From Actinomycetota bacterium (GTDB lineage: Bacteria; Actinomycetota; Actinomycetes; S36-B12), in assembly GCA_005798555.1 (NCBI GenBank), contig SYJA01000003.1, positions 1 to 64,000 of the forward strand: a DNA stretch of 64,000 nt, given 5' to 3'. The translations under genes were made by a program, and so were the position numbers. Of the stretch, positions 19,314 to 28,618 are shown in pieces (position 1 is the first letter of the stretch; every line of letters begins with the position of its first letter). Under the pieces are notes generated by a model. The model was not told the origin of the DNA, ran no database searches, and saw only the letters and a list, made by a program, of their open reading frames with translations.

Positions 19314-20995
19314 GCAAAGTCTCCGAACTCGACGTTACCGCCAATTACGGTAGCCCGAACACCAGATTCCGGGATCGACCACGGCTCGGTGAAGTTGAGT
19401 ACTTGATCCATCACGACCAGGTCGGCTGCATAGCCCGGCGCGATCCTTCCTCGCCAGGTTTCCGAGTGGCTCTGCCAGGCACCATTAATGGTCAAGGCAT
19501 CAATGGCCTGCATGCCGGTGAGTTTCTGCGCATCTGAGTACCCAGGGTCAGACCTCAAGGAACGTGTCATCGCTGCGGCCACTATTACTCTCCAGTCCGG
19601 ATCCGTCACCGGTGCATCAGACGATATTGCAACATTCACTCCAGCGCGACACGCAGCGGCCAGGGGTTGTCGGCCCAAGCTTCGTTCCCTGCCCAAGAGG
19701 TTGGCGGCTCCAGCAGCAACCGCCCATCTAATACTAGGGTTTGAGTTCATAGTTACACCCAGGGCGGCCATCCGCTCCAATTCATCGTGGTGCACTAAAT
19801 CACCGTGAATGACATAGTGGCGAAGATCTTTAGGGTTGGACGTGGCGGCCACGGCATCGAGATAGGCCGAGACCGTTCGGTCGCCGATCGCATGTGCCCC
19901 AACCTGCCACCCACTAGCCGCGGAGTCCGCGACCATCTGAGCTAGTTCCGCAACACGTTCGCTGTCAGTACTACCGGCTACCTGCAGGTGACCACAGGAG
20001 CAGTCGTCGTAGGGCTCGGTCACCCATGCGGTCTTGGAGCGAGGGATTCCGTCCGCAAATATCTTTAATTGCGAGATCCCCAGTCGGCCAAATGGCTTCA
20101 TTGCGGCTGGCGGGCCAAATTCAGCCAAGCCTGCCCGCACATCTGCTGCCGTGGTGCCACCGAGACCGCCAAACAGCAGCATCACATTCGCTCGCACGGA
20201 TAATTCCCCGCTGTCGGCTAGATCACGGTAGGCCTGGACCGCGCTTAGGTACCCGCTGCCTTCCATCAAGCTCACCGCACCCGGACCCAATCCCGGTTCA
20301 GTAAATGCGGTAATCCCGCGAGTCAAAAGATCGCTCTGCGCCGTGAGAATTGCTGCACGTTCCGCGATCGGAGACAGTAGTGGTGCTATTTCATTCACTC
20401 GCCGAACGGCACCTTCCAGGATGAGCCCCGTCGGCACACCATGCTCATCACGGACGAAGGACCCGCCCACTGGATCAGTTGTCTGCTCTGTGATCCCAGC
20501 GAGCCGCATCACGAGTGAGTTTCCGACGCCCTGGTGCCCGGTCATGTCGGTCAAGAACACCGGCACGTCCGGCTGTACTTCGTCAAGGTCGGCCGCGCAG
20601 ACCGTCCCGCCGGGCCCGGTACCTTGGATTCGACCGGCATCCCAGCCGTTCCCGCGGATCCAGCCCGATTCATTAGCGCCCGCGCTGCGCAAAATAATTT
20701 TGAGGTCACCCAGCGTCTCGGCCTTTTGAAAATCTACCGAAATCAGGGCCCGGCCAAAATAGAAAGCGTGCAGGTGGGAGTCATCTATGCCCGGCAATAC
20801 AGTGCAGCCCATCAAATCAACGCCACCTGATTCAACGGATCGAACCCGCTCCGCTAATGGCTCAACGACGTCAATGACGCCATCGCGAATCACGATCCTA
20901 TGCAAGCCGGATCCGTACGGGCCCAAGTCAACATTGACCAATTCCAAATCGCGACTCCAATTCACGCCATCATCGTCATGGGTTCCCAGGCCCAC
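19310..20995 (-). CDS. Amidohydrolase family protein (YtcJ-like)
   Basis: VLPGIDDSHLHAFYFG, GWQVGAHAIGDRTVSAYLDA, AISSDAPVTDPDW, IAPGYAADLVVMD; stop overlaps sulfatase start. N-terminal start uncertain. Confidence 0.9.
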   Translation of the reverse strand: MGLGTHDDDGVNWSRDLELVNVDLGPYGSGLHRIVIRDGVIDVVEPLAERVRSVESGGVDLMGCTVLPGIDDSHLHAFYFGRALISVDFQKAETLGDLKIILRSAGANESGWIRGNGWDAGRIQGTGPGGTVCAADLDEVQPDVPVFLTDMTGHQGVGNSLVMRLAGITEQTTDPVGGSFVRDEHGVPTGLILEGAVRRVNEIAPLLSPIAERAAILTAQSDLLTRGITAFTEPGLGPGAVSLMEGSGYLSAVQAYRDLADSGELSVRANVMLLFGGLGGTTAADVRAGLAEFGPPAAMKPFGRLGISQLKIFADGIPRSKTAWVTEPYDDCSCGHLQVAGSTDSERVAELAQMVADSAASGWQVGAHAIGDRTVSAYLDAVAATSNPKDLRHYVIHGDLVHHDELERMAALGVTMNSNPSIRWAVAAGAANLLGRERSLGRQPLAAACRAGVNVAISSDAPVTDPDWRVIVAAAMTRSLRSDPGYSDAQKLTGMQAIDALTINGAWQSHSETWRGRIAPGYAADLVVMDQVLNFTEPWSIPESGVRATVIGGNVEFGDFA

Positions 20996-21119
20996 GTCAA
21001 GATCCCCTTTCGTTACTTCCGGCGGGAGACAGCTGGTTGGATCGGACCGATTTCGATGGACGGCCCGCGTGGACGGGATCCGCTCGCGACGGTGCCTTTT
21101 GCTCCGCTACCCTCTGCCT

Positions 21120-21656
21120 GTGACCTCAATTACGCGCCGGCCGCACGCCACCCGCCCCGCCCTTGCACTAGCGACCATCGCCGTCGCGCTGACCGCCACA
21201 CTAAGTGGCTGCTACAGCGGGTTTCGGGCGAATACCTACGAGCAGAGCCTGATGAACTCTGGCAACGGCACCCAGGCGCAGATCGGGGAGATTCGCATCG
21301 AGAATGCCACTTTGGTGCTCGGACCCGACGCCGCTGGCACCGCAACCCTGACCACCACCCTAGTCAACCAAGGCGATGCACCGGATTCGCTAATCGGCCT
21401 TGAGATCGACAACAAACCCGTCTATGTCACACCCGGTGCCGGTGAACTTGCCGCTGGCGCCGCTGTATCGTTTGGTTACAACAGTTCAAATTGGATTAAT
21501 TCATATGAATTTACCGCGCCGGTGAGCACCTATGTGCCCGTGAAGATTCAGTTTCGGGATGCCGGGATAGTGCTGCTAAGCGTGCTCACCGTTCCGCCTA
21601 CCGGTATCTATGCCGGACTTGCGCCCGAACCAACCACTTTGCCTGCTACTAGCTAG
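21120..21656 (+). CDS. Secreted lipoprotein of unknown function
   Basis: GTG at 21120; ALALATIAVALTATLSGCYSG lipobox (LSGC). Confidence 0.75.
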   Translation: MTSITRRPHATRPALALATIAVALTATLSGCYSGFRANTYEQSLMNSGNGTQAQIGEIRIENATLVLGPDAAGTATLTTTLVNQGDAPDSLIGLEIDNKPVYVTPGAGELAAGAAVSFGYNSSNWINSYEFTAPVSTYVPVKIQFRDAGIVLLSVLTVPPTGIYAGLAPEPTTLPATS

Positions 21657-22333
21657 TTGTCCAGCTTGTAGCCTAGACCACGAACGGTTAGTAGGTGCAC
21701 CGGTTTAGTCGGATCCTCTTCGATCTTGGCGCGCAGCCTCTTTACATGCACGTCGAGTGTCTTGGTGTCGCCGACGTAGTCGTGACCCCAGACCCGATCG
21801 ATCAGTTGTGAGCGGGTGACTACCCGGCCACTGTTGCGAACAAGAACCTCGAGTAAGTCAAACTCTTTTAGCGGCATCGAAACTACTTCACCGCGAACGC
21901 TGACAATGTGACGGTCAATATCCAAACGCACCGGGCCCGCTTCAACTACGAGCGGCAATATTTCCTCGAAATCACCATGCCGACGCAACACCGCGCGCAC
22001 TCTGGCTAGTAGTTCGCGTGAGGAAAATGGCTTTGTCACATAGTCGTCGGCGCCCAGTTCGAGCCCAACGACCTTGTCAACCTCACCATCCTTAGCCGTG
22101 ACCATGATGATCGGCACAAGGGACTTAGCGCGTACCTGCCGGCAGACCTCGGTACCTGAGACGCCAGGAAGCATCAGATCAAGCAGGATCAAATCCGCAC
22201 CGTTCTTCTCGAAATCCTCGAGCGCCTTGTTGCCGTCACCGGCCACTTCCACCTCATAGCCTTCTTTGCGAAGCATGAATGAAAGCGCTTCGGAGAAAGA
22301 TTCCTCATCTTCAACTACCAAAATTCGGGTCAA
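21653..22333 (-). CDS. regX3: OmpR/PhoB-type response regulator, RegX3-like
   Basis: TRILVVEDEESFSEALSFMLRKEGYEVEVA, LILLDLMLPGVSG, ADDYVTKPFSSRELLARVRAVLRR, winged-helix C-terminus; next to senX3/phoU/mshA/gpmA. TTG start at 22333 most likely. Confidence 0.92.
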   Translation of the reverse strand: MTRILVVEDEESFSEALSFMLRKEGYEVEVAGDGNKALEDFEKNGADLILLDLMLPGVSGTEVCRQVRAKSLVPIIMVTAKDGEVDKVVGLELGADDYVTKPFSSRELLARVRAVLRRHGDFEEILPLVVEAGPVRLDIDRHIVSVRGEVVSMPLKEFDLLEVLVRNSGRVVTRSQLIDRVWGHDYVGDTKTLDVHVKRLRAKIEEDPTKPVHLLTVRGLGYKLDN

Positions 22334-23475
22334 GACAGCACCTCTTGCTCGTGGATTGTCACAGCATCCCATGTGACATCATCGGTGGTTCCGGGCCCTT
22401 GTGCTACATACGCAGGTAGGCGGAGCGTAAAACTCGAACCAACCCCAACTTCAGACCATACCGTGCATTCACCACCGTGGTTTTGGCATACATGTTTGAC
22501 GATTGCGAGCCCAAGGCCCGTGCCACCGGTTAGTCGCGATCTCGCTGGATCAACTCGATAGAAACGCTCAAACACTCGATCGAGTTCATGTGACGGAATA
22601 CCGATCCCTTGATCCTTGACGATAATCTCGACCAAGCCAGCGTTGATCTTCGTGTCAACCGCGACCCTTGTCGATGCGGGTGAATACGCGATCGCATTCG
22701 CGAGTAAATTACGCACAGCGGTCTGAATTTGACTCAGGTCGCCATAGACGGCGCCGCCACTGTCAACAGATTCGATGAACTCAATATCGCTGCTCATCGC
22801 TATGGTTCGAACTTCATCGACCGCGCGATTTACCAACTCATCCACGCTGATCACCTGTGCATGCGTGAGGGGGTCATCACCTTGCAATCTCGACAGGTCA
22901 ATTACATCTTGGATCAAATTGCCTAAGCGGCCGGCTTCAATCTGCATACGTTCCGCGAAGTGACGCACCTGCACCGCGTCATCACTTGCGGAAAGTACGG
23001 CTTCAGCGAGCAATGCGAGGGCACCAACCGGTGTCTTGAGCTCGTGGCTAACATTCGCGACGAAGTCACGGCGCACCGCGTCGACCTTGCGCTCTTCGGC
23101 TAGGTCATCAATAAGAGCCAGGAGGGCGCCAGTACCCAGAGCCGCAACTCGGACCCGCAACTCCAGCAGCTCGCGCCCAAGCGGGGGCCGACGTACTCGC
23201 ATCTCCTGCTCTCGGGCCGCGCCGTCCCCAGCTACGCGTTCAATGAGGTGAGCAATGTCAGGGATGGTCACCATATTCCGACTCACCAGCCCAAGGGCCA
23301 TGCTTCGGGCGCTCGCCCGCAATACCGTGCCATCCGCGGCAACCACAAGCGAGGCCGACGGCAACACATTGAGAACCCGGATGATTTCCTCGGGCACACC
23401 CGCATTTGAATCCCGATGCGAGACCGCAGCAAGGCGCGGGGGGCCCGCCGTCGAAGTCACCCGTTGTCTTGCCAC
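22330..23475 (-). CDS. senX3: Sensor histidine kinase, SenX3-like but without apparent N-terminal TM helices
   Basis: PAS-like N-terminus then RRDFVANVSHELKTPVGALALLAEAV, NAIAYSP, DQGIGIPSHELDRVFERFYRVD, GGTGLGLAIVKHV. In-frame stop a few codons upstream of the GTG start. Confidence 0.9.
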   Translation of the reverse strand: MARQRVTSTAGPPRLAAVSHRDSNAGVPEEIIRVLNVLPSASLVVAADGTVLRASARSMALGLVSRNMVTIPDIAHLIERVAGDGAAREQEMRVRRPPLGRELLELRVRVAALGTGALLALIDDLAEERKVDAVRRDFVANVSHELKTPVGALALLAEAVLSASDDAVQVRHFAERMQIEAGRLGNLIQDVIDLSRLQGDDPLTHAQVISVDELVNRAVDEVRTIAMSSDIEFIESVDSGGAVYGDLSQIQTAVRNLLANAIAYSPASTRVAVDTKINAGLVEIIVKDQGIGIPSHELDRVFERFYRVDPARSRLTGGTGLGLAIVKHVCQNHGGECTVWSEVGVGSSFTLRLPAYVAQGPGTTDDVTWDAVTIHEQEVLS

Positions 23476-23567
23476 CCGATAAGGATAGGCGGCAAGTGCC
23501 TAGGAAACGAATACGGCAGCGGTAGGTCTCCGGGGGGTTCCCGCAGGATTCACTTTTAGCACTAATT

Positions 23568-23585
23568 GTTAACCTTTTGACCACC
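23568..23585. promoter_or_regulatory. Candidate PHO box in the senX3/phoU divergent promoter
   Basis: GTTAACC-TTTT-GACCACC, two 7-mers at 11-nt spacing resembling actinobacterial PHO-box direct repeats (GTTCACC-N4-GTTCACC). Confidence 0.4.
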
Positions 23586-23675
23586 TGCTGTACATCGACA
23601 CTGCGATGAAATGGGGTACCGCGTACGCTTTGCTTCCGACGGCGCGGGCCCTTCCGCGGGTGAGGTGAGGTCAAG

Positions 23676-24335
23676 GTGCCTGATTCCTATCAAGACAAGC
23701 TTGATGAGGTCAACGCAGACCTCGTCGCAATTACTCGCTTCGTTGGCTCAGCCATGAATCAGGCAACTCAGTCACTGCTCGATGCGGATCTTTCCATCGC
23801 CGAGAAGGTGATCGAGTCGGACGCTCGCATCGATACCCTGTGTAGTTCGGTTGAGGAGCGCTGCTTCGATATTATCGCGTTGGGGCATCCAACCGAAGCA
23901 GATCTGCGCTTGATAATTGGCGCCCTGCGTATTGCAACTTCACTTGAACGCATGGGCGACCTTGCGGAGCACATCGCCAAGCAGGCTCGGATGCGCTACC
24001 CGAAGCCTTCGGTACCACAGGAGCTTCGTGCCACCTTCGCAATCATGGGAGGTGTCGCCGAAGCCATAGTCTCTAAAACCGGTTCAGTGATCGCGAATAA
24101 AAATGTCTCGCTCGCCACCGATATCGCACATCATGACGCTGAAATGGATAATCTGCACCGCGAACTTTTCACCATCGTGCTTTCACCTACGTGGAAACAT
24201 GGGGTTGAAGCAGCGATTGACGTGACCTTATTGTCGAGGTATTACGAGCGCTACGCCGATCATGCTGTTTCGGTAACTCGGCGGGTGATAAATGTGGTTA
24301 CGGGCGAACCATACGTAGCAGTCGAAATCACCTAG
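23676..24335 (+). CDS. phoU: Phosphate signaling complex protein PhoU
   Basis: ERMGDLAEHIAKQARMR and ERYADHAVSVTRRV PhoU repeats. Confidence 0.94.
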   Translation: MPDSYQDKLDEVNADLVAITRFVGSAMNQATQSLLDADLSIAEKVIESDARIDTLCSSVEERCFDIIALGHPTEADLRLIIGALRIATSLERMGDLAEHIAKQARMRYPKPSVPQELRATFAIMGGVAEAIVSKTGSVIANKNVSLATDIAHHDAEMDNLHRELFTIVLSPTWKHGVEAAIDVTLLSRYYERYADHAVSVTRRVINVVTGEPYVAVEIT

Positions 24336-24375
24336 CAACTGAAATGTCACCCAGTTTCGGAGGGAGTTAGCACAA

Positions 24376-25662
24376 ATGCAGCGACGCAAGCCAGCACCAC
24401 GTCGCATCGCGGTGCTCTCCATTCACACCTCACCACTTGATCAGCCCGGCACCGGTGATGCGGGCGGAATGAACGTCTATGTTGTTGAGACCGCACGCAG
24501 ATTGGCGGAGAGCGGGATCGAGGTGGAAATATTCACCCGAGCCACCGCGTCCAACTTGGCGCCGGTAATTGACTTCATGCCCGGAGTCAAGGTGCGTCAT
24601 ATCACTGCGGGACCATACGAGGGCCTGCTCAAGCAGGATCTTCCAGCCCAGTTATGCGCCGTCTCTGCCGGCGTCATGCGAGTTGAAGCAGCCCACCCGG
24701 AAGGATGGTTCGATTTAATCCACTCGCACTACTGGCTGTCGGGGCAAGTTGGTTGGTTGGCAGCTGACCGGTGGCAGGTGCCACTCGTGCATTCCATGCA
24801 CACGATGGCAAAAGTTAAGAATGCGGAATTGGCTGCAGGCGATACGCCGGAGCCCGCGATGCGGGTCATCGGCGAGGAGCAGGTGATTGCGGCAGCAGAT
24901 CGCTTGGTGGCCAATACCAGCGATGAGGCCGATCAGCTGATTAACCTGTACGACGCGGATCCGCAGCGAATTGATGTCGTCCACCCCGGCGTCGATCTAA
25001 ATGTCTTCGCCCCCGGTGACAAATCGAAAGCGCGAGCTCGATTCGGGCTGCGGCCAGAGCAAGTAGTGCTCCTGTTCGTCGGGCGTATCCAACCGCTCAA
25101 GGCTCCCGACGTCCTCATCAAAGCCGCTGCCCACCTCGTGCAGTCGGACCCGACCCTTCGCGATCGCCTGGTGCTCACCATTTGCGGTGGTCCATCGGGC
25201 AGTGGCTTGGATCAGCCGACCGCCCTCACCGACCTTGTTGCGCAACTAGGACTTACCAACTTGGTTCGCTTCGAGCCGCCCGGTGACCGGCAGACCCTCG
25301 CCGACTGGTACCGGGCTGCCGACCTAGCCGTCGTTCCTTCGTACTCCGAATCATTCGGCTTGGTTGCTGTCGAAGCCCAGGCGTGCGCCACGCCTGTCGT
25401 AGCATCAAGTGTCGGCGGACTTCGCACCGCCGTTGCCGACGGCGTCAGCGGGGTACTGATCGGCAGCCATGATTCACTTGACTACTCACATGCCATTGGC
25501 GCACTAATCAATAACCCCGATCGCTTGCACGAGCTTTCAGCAGGTGCTCGAATGCACGCCGCAACCTTCGGCTGGAGCGCAACCACCGCTGGTCTGATGG
25601 CGTCCTATCGCGCAGCAATGGCAAACCGAACCTCAACCACCAAACTCGTTGCTACGCCTTGA
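24376..25662 (+). CDS. mshA: D-inositol-3-phosphate glycosyltransferase (mycothiol biosynthesis)
   Basis: [54 protein letters not shown]; synteny with YbjN-gpmA-senX3-regX3. Confidence 0.96.
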   Translation: MQRRKPAPRRIAVLSIHTSPLDQPGTGDAGGMNVYVVETARRLAESGIEVEIFTRATASNLAPVIDFMPGVKVRHITAGPYEGLLKQDLPAQLCAVSAGVMRVEAAHPEGWFDLIHSHYWLSGQVGWLAADRWQVPLVHSMHTMAKVKNAELAAGDTPEPAMRVIGEEQVIAAADRLVANTSDEADQLINLYDADPQRIDVVHPGVDLNVFAPGDKSKARARFGLRPEQVVLLFVGRIQPLKAPDVLIKAAAHLVQSDPTLRDRLVLTICGGPSGSGLDQPTALTDLVAQLGLTNLVRFEPPGDRQTLADWYRAADLAVVPSYSESFGLVAVEAQACATPVVASSVGGLRTAVADGVSGVLIGSHDSLDYSHAIGALINNPDRLHELSAGARMHAATFGWSATTAGLMASYRAAMANRTSTTKLVATP

Positions 25663-25690
25663 GGGCCCCGAAGTTGACGAGGCGCCGATC

Positions 25691-26200
25691 ATGACCCAGC
25701 AAAGCGCTGCTGCAGTGCTCGTAGAATACTTGTCCGCGTCTGACTTGCCTTATGAACAGGCTAGTGACGTAACTTTCGTGGTCACGTTGCCTGGTGAGCA
25801 CAAGCTTCAGACCAATATGTCCATCACGCTCGGCACGCACGCGCTCACTATAAATGCATTTGTTTCGCGCAACCCTGATGAGAACCATGAGGCCGTCTAT
25901 CGTTGGTTACTCGAGCGCAATAGACGGATGTATGCGGTCGCATTCGCCATTGACCACCTAGGTGACATCTACCTAACCGGCCGACTCCGACTCGACTCGA
26001 TCACGCCCGATGAACTCGACCGGGTTTTTGGATCCGTCTTGGAGTACTCAGACGGGGCCTTCAACACGATTCTCGAGCTCGGTTTCGCCTCGGCAATTAA
26101 GCGGGAGTGGGCCTGGCGCACCTCCCGTGGCGAGTCAACGGCCAATTTAGCCGCGTTCGCCCACTTGGCCGAAGTCGAACAGGCGAGCGACCCCAACTAG
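25691..26200 (+). CDS. YbjN domain-containing protein
   Basis: Between mshA and gpmA as in the mycobacterial Rv0486-Rv0489 order; [28 protein letters not shown]. Confidence 0.85.
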   Translation: MTQQSAAAVLVEYLSASDLPYEQASDVTFVVTLPGEHKLQTNMSITLGTHALTINAFVSRNPDENHEAVYRWLLERNRRMYAVAFAIDHLGDIYLTGRLRLDSITPDELDRVFGSVLEYSDGAFNTILELGFASAIKREWAWRTSRGESTANLAAFAHLAEVEQASDPN

Positions 26201-26220
26201 GCATCGGGCAGGATGTACCT

Positions 26221-27012
26221 ATGAGCACTTCACCTGCGACCACTGCAAGTGCGACCAATGCGCCGTACACCTTGATCTTGCTTCGCCACGGCGAAAGCGT
26301 CTGGAATGCGCAGGACCTTTTCACCGGTTGGGTTGATGTCGATCTAACCGATAAAGGTCGGGCCGAGGCAACACGCGGTGGCGAGCTATTAGCGGCGGCC
26401 GGGATCCTCCCTGACGTCGTTCACACCTCGGTCCTACAGCGAGCAATTAAGACTTCGCAACTGGCCCTGGCCGCCTGCGACCGACTTTGGATTCCGGTCG
26501 TTCGAAATTGGCGCTTGAACGAACGTCACTACGGTGCGCTGCAGGGTAAGAGTAAGAAGGAGACCCTCAAGCAGTACGGTGAAGAGCAGTTCATGCTTTG
26601 GCGCCGCTCCTATGACATCCCGCCACCGCCAATTGATGCTGGCGACAAGTGGGCGCAGACCGGTGACGCGCGTTACGCCGCCCTACCTCCCGAAGCACTA
26701 CCGGCAACCGAATGCCTGGCCGATGTGGTAGATCGATTGATGCCTTATTGGCAGGACGTCATTGTCGCTGAGCATCTGCGCGCCGGCATGACGGTGCTGG
26801 TCGCAGCGCACGGTAACTCACTGCGCGCCATGGTGAAATGCCTTGACGGGATTTCAGATCATGACATCGCGGCTCTGAATATCCCGACCGGCATCCCGCT
26901 CGTTTATCGGCTTGACGAGAACCTGAGCCCAATCGTGCCAGGTGGTGAGTACCTAGACCCCGAAGCCGCTATTGCTGCCGCTGCTGCGGTGGCGGCCCAG
27001 GGCAAGAAGTAG
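26221..27012 (+). CDS. gpmA: 2,3-bisphosphoglycerate-dependent phosphoglycerate mutase
   Basis: [72 protein letters not shown] at 26221. Confidence 0.96.
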   Translation: MSTSPATTASATNAPYTLILLRHGESVWNAQDLFTGWVDVDLTDKGRAEATRGGELLAAAGILPDVVHTSVLQRAIKTSQLALAACDRLWIPVVRNWRLNERHYGALQGKSKKETLKQYGEEQFMLWRRSYDIPPPPIDAGDKWAQTGDARYAALPPEALPATECLADVVDRLMPYWQDVIVAEHLRAGMTVLVAAHGNSLRAMVKCLDGISDHDIAALNIPTGIPLVYRLDENLSPIVPGGEYLDPEAAIAAAAAVAAQGKK

Positions 27013-27390
27013 AGCCGCCTCGAAGGCTTCGAGTGCTTCATCATTGAAGAGAACGAACTGCACCTTGCTGATCTGGGATTGCGGGTGGGCGTCAAAGTAC
27101 TCGCGGACCGCAGTTAGGGCAATCGGTGCTGCGTCGGTTGCCGACCAGCCATATACCCCGCAGGAGATGGCCGGAAAAGCGATCGATGTCGCACCAAGTT
27201 GATCAGCGATCGCTAGCGCATTTCGGTGGCAATCCGCTAACAGGTCGGCGCCGCCGCCGACATGCTCCCAGTGCATCGGGCCTGCCCCATCAACGCCACC
27301 ACCACCTAGTAGCCCAGAGTTCGCCGCGTTAACCAATACATCGCAGCTGGTCTTCGTGAGGTCGCCTCGTGATACCCCAATAGCGGTCAT
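26953..27390 (-). CDS. Macro domain protein (ADP-ribose binding/deacetylase-like) with apparent internal deletion
   Basis: [28 protein letters not shown] then directly [23 protein letters not shown]...[12 protein letters not shown]; the usual ~40-45 residue middle (IHRAAGP...VIHTVGP) is missing. Confidence 0.75.
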   Translation of the reverse strand: MTAIGVSRGDLTKTSCDVLVNAANSGLLGGGGVDGAGPMHWEHVGGGADLLADCHRNALAIADQLGATSIAFPAISCGVYGWSATDAAPIALTAVREYFDAHPQSQISKVQFVLFNDEALEAFEAALLLALGRHRSSGSNSGFGV

Positions 27391-27396
27391 CGCAAA

Positions 27397-27678
27397 CTAG
27401 CGACGGGTGATGTCGATGATGCGCGGGCGAATGTCGAAAAGATAAATCAAGGCGATGACGATTCCCGCGATGCCAAAGATCGATAGTGTCAATTGTGGCA
27501 ATACGCCGGTAAGTGCGGCCAGACCGGTGAGGATCAGCCACAGCACTTTGGTCTGGCGGCCGACCGCGGGGAAGGCGTCAGGGCGACGCCGCACGCAGTC
27601 GATAAAGGCAAATGCCTTGACCCCAAGGGTCACCACCCATAGCGCCAGCATTACGAGGTCTTGCACGGCCCCAAACAT
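27397..27678 (-). CDS. DUF2516 family membrane protein (Rv0476-like)
   Basis: MFGAVQDLVMLALWVVTLGVKAFAFIDCVRRRPDAFPAVGRQTKVLWLILTGLA; ATG at 27678 chosen over long ORF start. Confidence 0.82.
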   Translation of the reverse strand: MFGAVQDLVMLALWVVTLGVKAFAFIDCVRRRPDAFPAVGRQTKVLWLILTGLAALTGVLPQLTLSIFGIAGIVIALIYLFDIRPRIIDITRR

Positions 27679-27792
27679 GGGCTGAACGCTATAGCGGTTC
27701 GGTTGGATAGCAAATTCGCCTGGGCGAACCGAGGCAGTTGGTACATTTTTGAGCCAACCAACCCTGCCCGAGACTAACCACAAACCCGCTGC

Positions 27793-27829
27793 TTGCATCT
27801 TGATGCTATCAAGTGATGCTAAGATGCAA
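27793..27829. promoter_or_regulatory. Probable TA operator: 9-bp perfect inverted repeat
   Basis: TTGCATCTT (27793-27801) / AAGATGCAA (27821-27829), ending 2 nt before the antitoxin GTG; inner TTGATGCTATCAA palindrome and repeated GATGCTA. Confidence 0.7.
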
Positions 27830-27831
27830 AT

Positions 27832-28080
27832 GTGCGAACAACCTTGACCCTGCGCGATGACATCTACCGCGAGATTCGGCAGGTTGCTGCTGATCAGGGC
27901 TGCTCGGTTGGCTCGGTGATCGAGGATGCGATCGGCCTGCTGCTCGCGCGGCGAAGGCAAGCCCATGATGGTGCTGACCGCGAACTGCCACCGTTGCCGC
28001 TCTTCAGCGGCGGGGGCCTGCAGCCCGGGATTGACCTCGACAGTAACGCCGCACTCAGCGAGCTTCTCGATGAGCACTGA
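27832..28080 (+). CDS. VapB-type ribbon-helix-helix antitoxin
   Basis: MRTTLTLRDDIYREIRQVAADQGCSVGSVIEDAIGLLL RHH motif; directly upstream of a PIN gene; GTG start. Confidence 0.82.
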   Translation: MRTTLTLRDDIYREIRQVAADQGCSVGSVIEDAIGLLLARRRQAHDGADRELPPLPLFSGGGLQPGIDLDSNAALSELLDEH

Positions 28081-28107
28081 CGAGCACTGACATGAGCGGG
28101 CCCTTCC

Positions 28108-28536
28108 ATGCATTGCGTTGATGTGAACGTACTCCTTGATTCAGTTATTTCGACCTCGCCAAACCACGCTACGGCCAGGGACGCACTTGAAGTTCTGCGC
28201 AGAGCGCCAGAGGGACTTGGTCTCTTCTCTACCGTGATCTCCGGGTTCATCCGGGTGGTAACCAGCCGCCAGGTACTCAAGGAGCCACTTGATCTCACCT
28301 CAGCGCTCGGTGTGGTCGACGCACTCACCCGGTCACCGTTCGTGCAGATCATCAACCCGGGGCCGGGGCACTGGCCTATTTTCCGTGATCTGCTCGACCG
28401 CAATCGACCGCGTGCCCATGACGTCACCGACGTCTGGCTCGCTGCGGCAGCAATGGAAATCAACGCGACGTGGGTCTCATTTGATCGGGGCTTCGTCAGG
28501 TTTAAAGAACTGCGCTGGGTTGACCCGGCCGCGTAA
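28108..28536 (+). CDS. VapC-type PIN-domain ribonuclease toxin
   Basis: CVDVNVLLDS, FSTVISGFIRVVTSRQV, AHDVTDVWLAAAAME, WVSFDRGFVRFKELRW; PIN acidic residues retained. Confidence 0.85.
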   Translation: MHCVDVNVLLDSVISTSPNHATARDALEVLRRAPEGLGLFSTVISGFIRVVTSRQVLKEPLDLTSALGVVDALTRSPFVQIINPGPGHWPIFRDLLDRNRPRAHDVTDVWLAAAAMEINATWVSFDRGFVRFKELRWVDPAA

Positions 28537-28618
28537 TTCTCGTCCCGATGCCACTCGGCCCCACTCGATCTGTTCCTGCGTGACCCTTTCGCGCGGTTCA
28601 TCGGCTACTCTCTAAAGC

